From assembly GCA_937910305.1 (NCBI GenBank), contig CALEPS010000178.1, positions 1 through 5,917 on the forward strand: a stretch of DNA of 5,917 bases. The letters run 5' to 3'. Under the pieces are notes generated by a model that did not search any database, had not been told where the DNA came from, and saw only the letters and a program-made list of their open reading frames with translations. This DNA is from an uncultured Bacteroidales bacterium (GTDB lineage Bacteria > Bacteroidota > Bacteroidia > Bacteroidales > Paludibacteraceae). Shown here piece by piece: positions 5,470 through 5,917 of the stretch (positions within the stretch are counted from its first letter, which is position 1; every line of letters begins with the position of its first letter). A program made the translations under genes and the position numbers.

Positions 5470-5917
5470 TTACTTATCCACTCCTTTTTCAAGATATTCG
5501 GCGAGATTGACTTTTCGTATCTCAGCCGCTGCGTCGTCTGCTGCTATCTTTTTCATATCGTGAGCAACCATCAGTTCCACAAGTTGCTCAAACGTGGTGC
5601 TTTGCGGATTCCATCCCAGTTCGCGTTTGGCTTTTGACGGATCTCCAAGCAGGTTCACCACGTCTGTAGGACGGTAGAAATCCGGACTTACAGCCACTAC
5701 CACATCTCCGACCTGCACTCCTTTTCCTTGGGCGAGTGCCGGCGAGAGGCTTTCAACGATGCCTTTTTCGTCTATACCCTTTCCTTCCCATCGCAACTCA
5801 ATGCCCGCGTGGTGGAATGCGAGAGTAGCGAACTCACGAACGGTATGCTGAACACCCGTAGCAATCACAAAATCCTCCGGCGTGTCATGCTGCAAGATCA
5901 ACCACATACACTCCACA
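5470..5917 (-). CDS. gmd: GDP-mannose 4,6-dehydratase, C-terminal part (5' end beyond right edge)
   Basis: The last 149 codons (stop included) of a gene whose beginning lies outside the window. The first step of GDP-L-fucose synthesis, GDP-D-mannose to GDP-4-keto-6-deoxymannose with bound NADP, is the role of this family. The visible part matches the C-terminal domain of Gmd: MWLILQHDTPEDFVIATGVQ near the edge, VREFATLAF, GKGIDEKGIVES, and the strong hallmark VVVAVSPDFYRPTDVVNLLG followed by DPSKAKRELGWNP. The Rossmann domain and the catalytic Thr/Tyr/Lys residues lie upstream and cannot be checked. An in-frame GTG at 5916 and an ATG at 5907 are internal codons, not starts, because the homology continues through them. 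The full protein would be about 350-375 residues. It is followed by fcl on the same strand. Confidence 0.95.
   Translation of the reverse strand, partial: VECMWLILQHDTPEDFVIATGVQHTVREFATLAFHHAGIELRWEGKGIDEKGIVESLSPALAQGKGVQVGDVVVAVSPDFYRPTDVVNLLGDPSKAKRELGWNPQSTTFEQLVELMVAHDMKKIAADDAAAEIRKVNLAEYLEKGVDK

Noticed and set aside
5907..5916. Start codon of gmd at GTG 5916 or ATG 5907
   Set aside because: Gmd similarity continues through these codons and most of the enzyme is missing, so they are internal codons of a gene cut by the window edge.

Overview
This window looks like part of a surface-polysaccharide (capsule or exopolysaccharide) locus from a member of the Bacteroidota, most likely Bacteroidales. 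The protein families, the two tandem Wza-like lipoproteins followed by a Wzz/Wzc-type protein, the mostly weak or absent Shine-Dalgarno sites and the moderate GC content all suggest this. The genus is not resolved. All seven genes lie on the minus strand and the spacing is tight, so they read as one operon running from the right end of the window to the left.

In transcription order, the right part (5917 to 4387) makes a nucleotide sugar. It holds the 3' part of gmd (GDP-mannose 4,6-dehydratase, cut by the window edge) and a complete fcl/wcaG (GDP-L-fucose synthase). Together these turn GDP-mannose into GDP-L-fucose. They are separated by a 141-base gap that contains four direct 11-base repeats and an AT-rich dyad.

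The middle part (4383 to 2633) holds a NodB/CE4-like polysaccharide deacetylase-family protein. Its 3' end overlaps by 16 bases a dehydrogenase of the WlbA/WbpB type (UDP-N-acetyl-2-amino-2-deoxyglucuronate 3-oxidation). This predicts a 2,3-diamino-uronic acid residue in the polymer, but the partner aminotransferase, acetyltransferase and 6-dehydrogenase are not in the window.

The left part (2579 to 1) is the export machinery: two paralogous outer-membrane export lipoproteins of the Wza family joined by an ATGA overlap, then the first 303 codons of a Wzz-type polysaccharide co-polymerase that runs off the left edge. A 59-base gap with two competing hairpins, directly abutting a Shine-Dalgarno site, separates the sugar genes from the export genes.

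I see no mobile element, CRISPR array or RNA gene. No gene-free stretch exceeds 141 bases. The gene families are all known. The less ordinary signals are the 11-base repeat array, the hairpin beside the ribosome binding site, the Tyr-Pro-Gly repeat tail on the co-polymerase, and the pairing of the two export lipoproteins.
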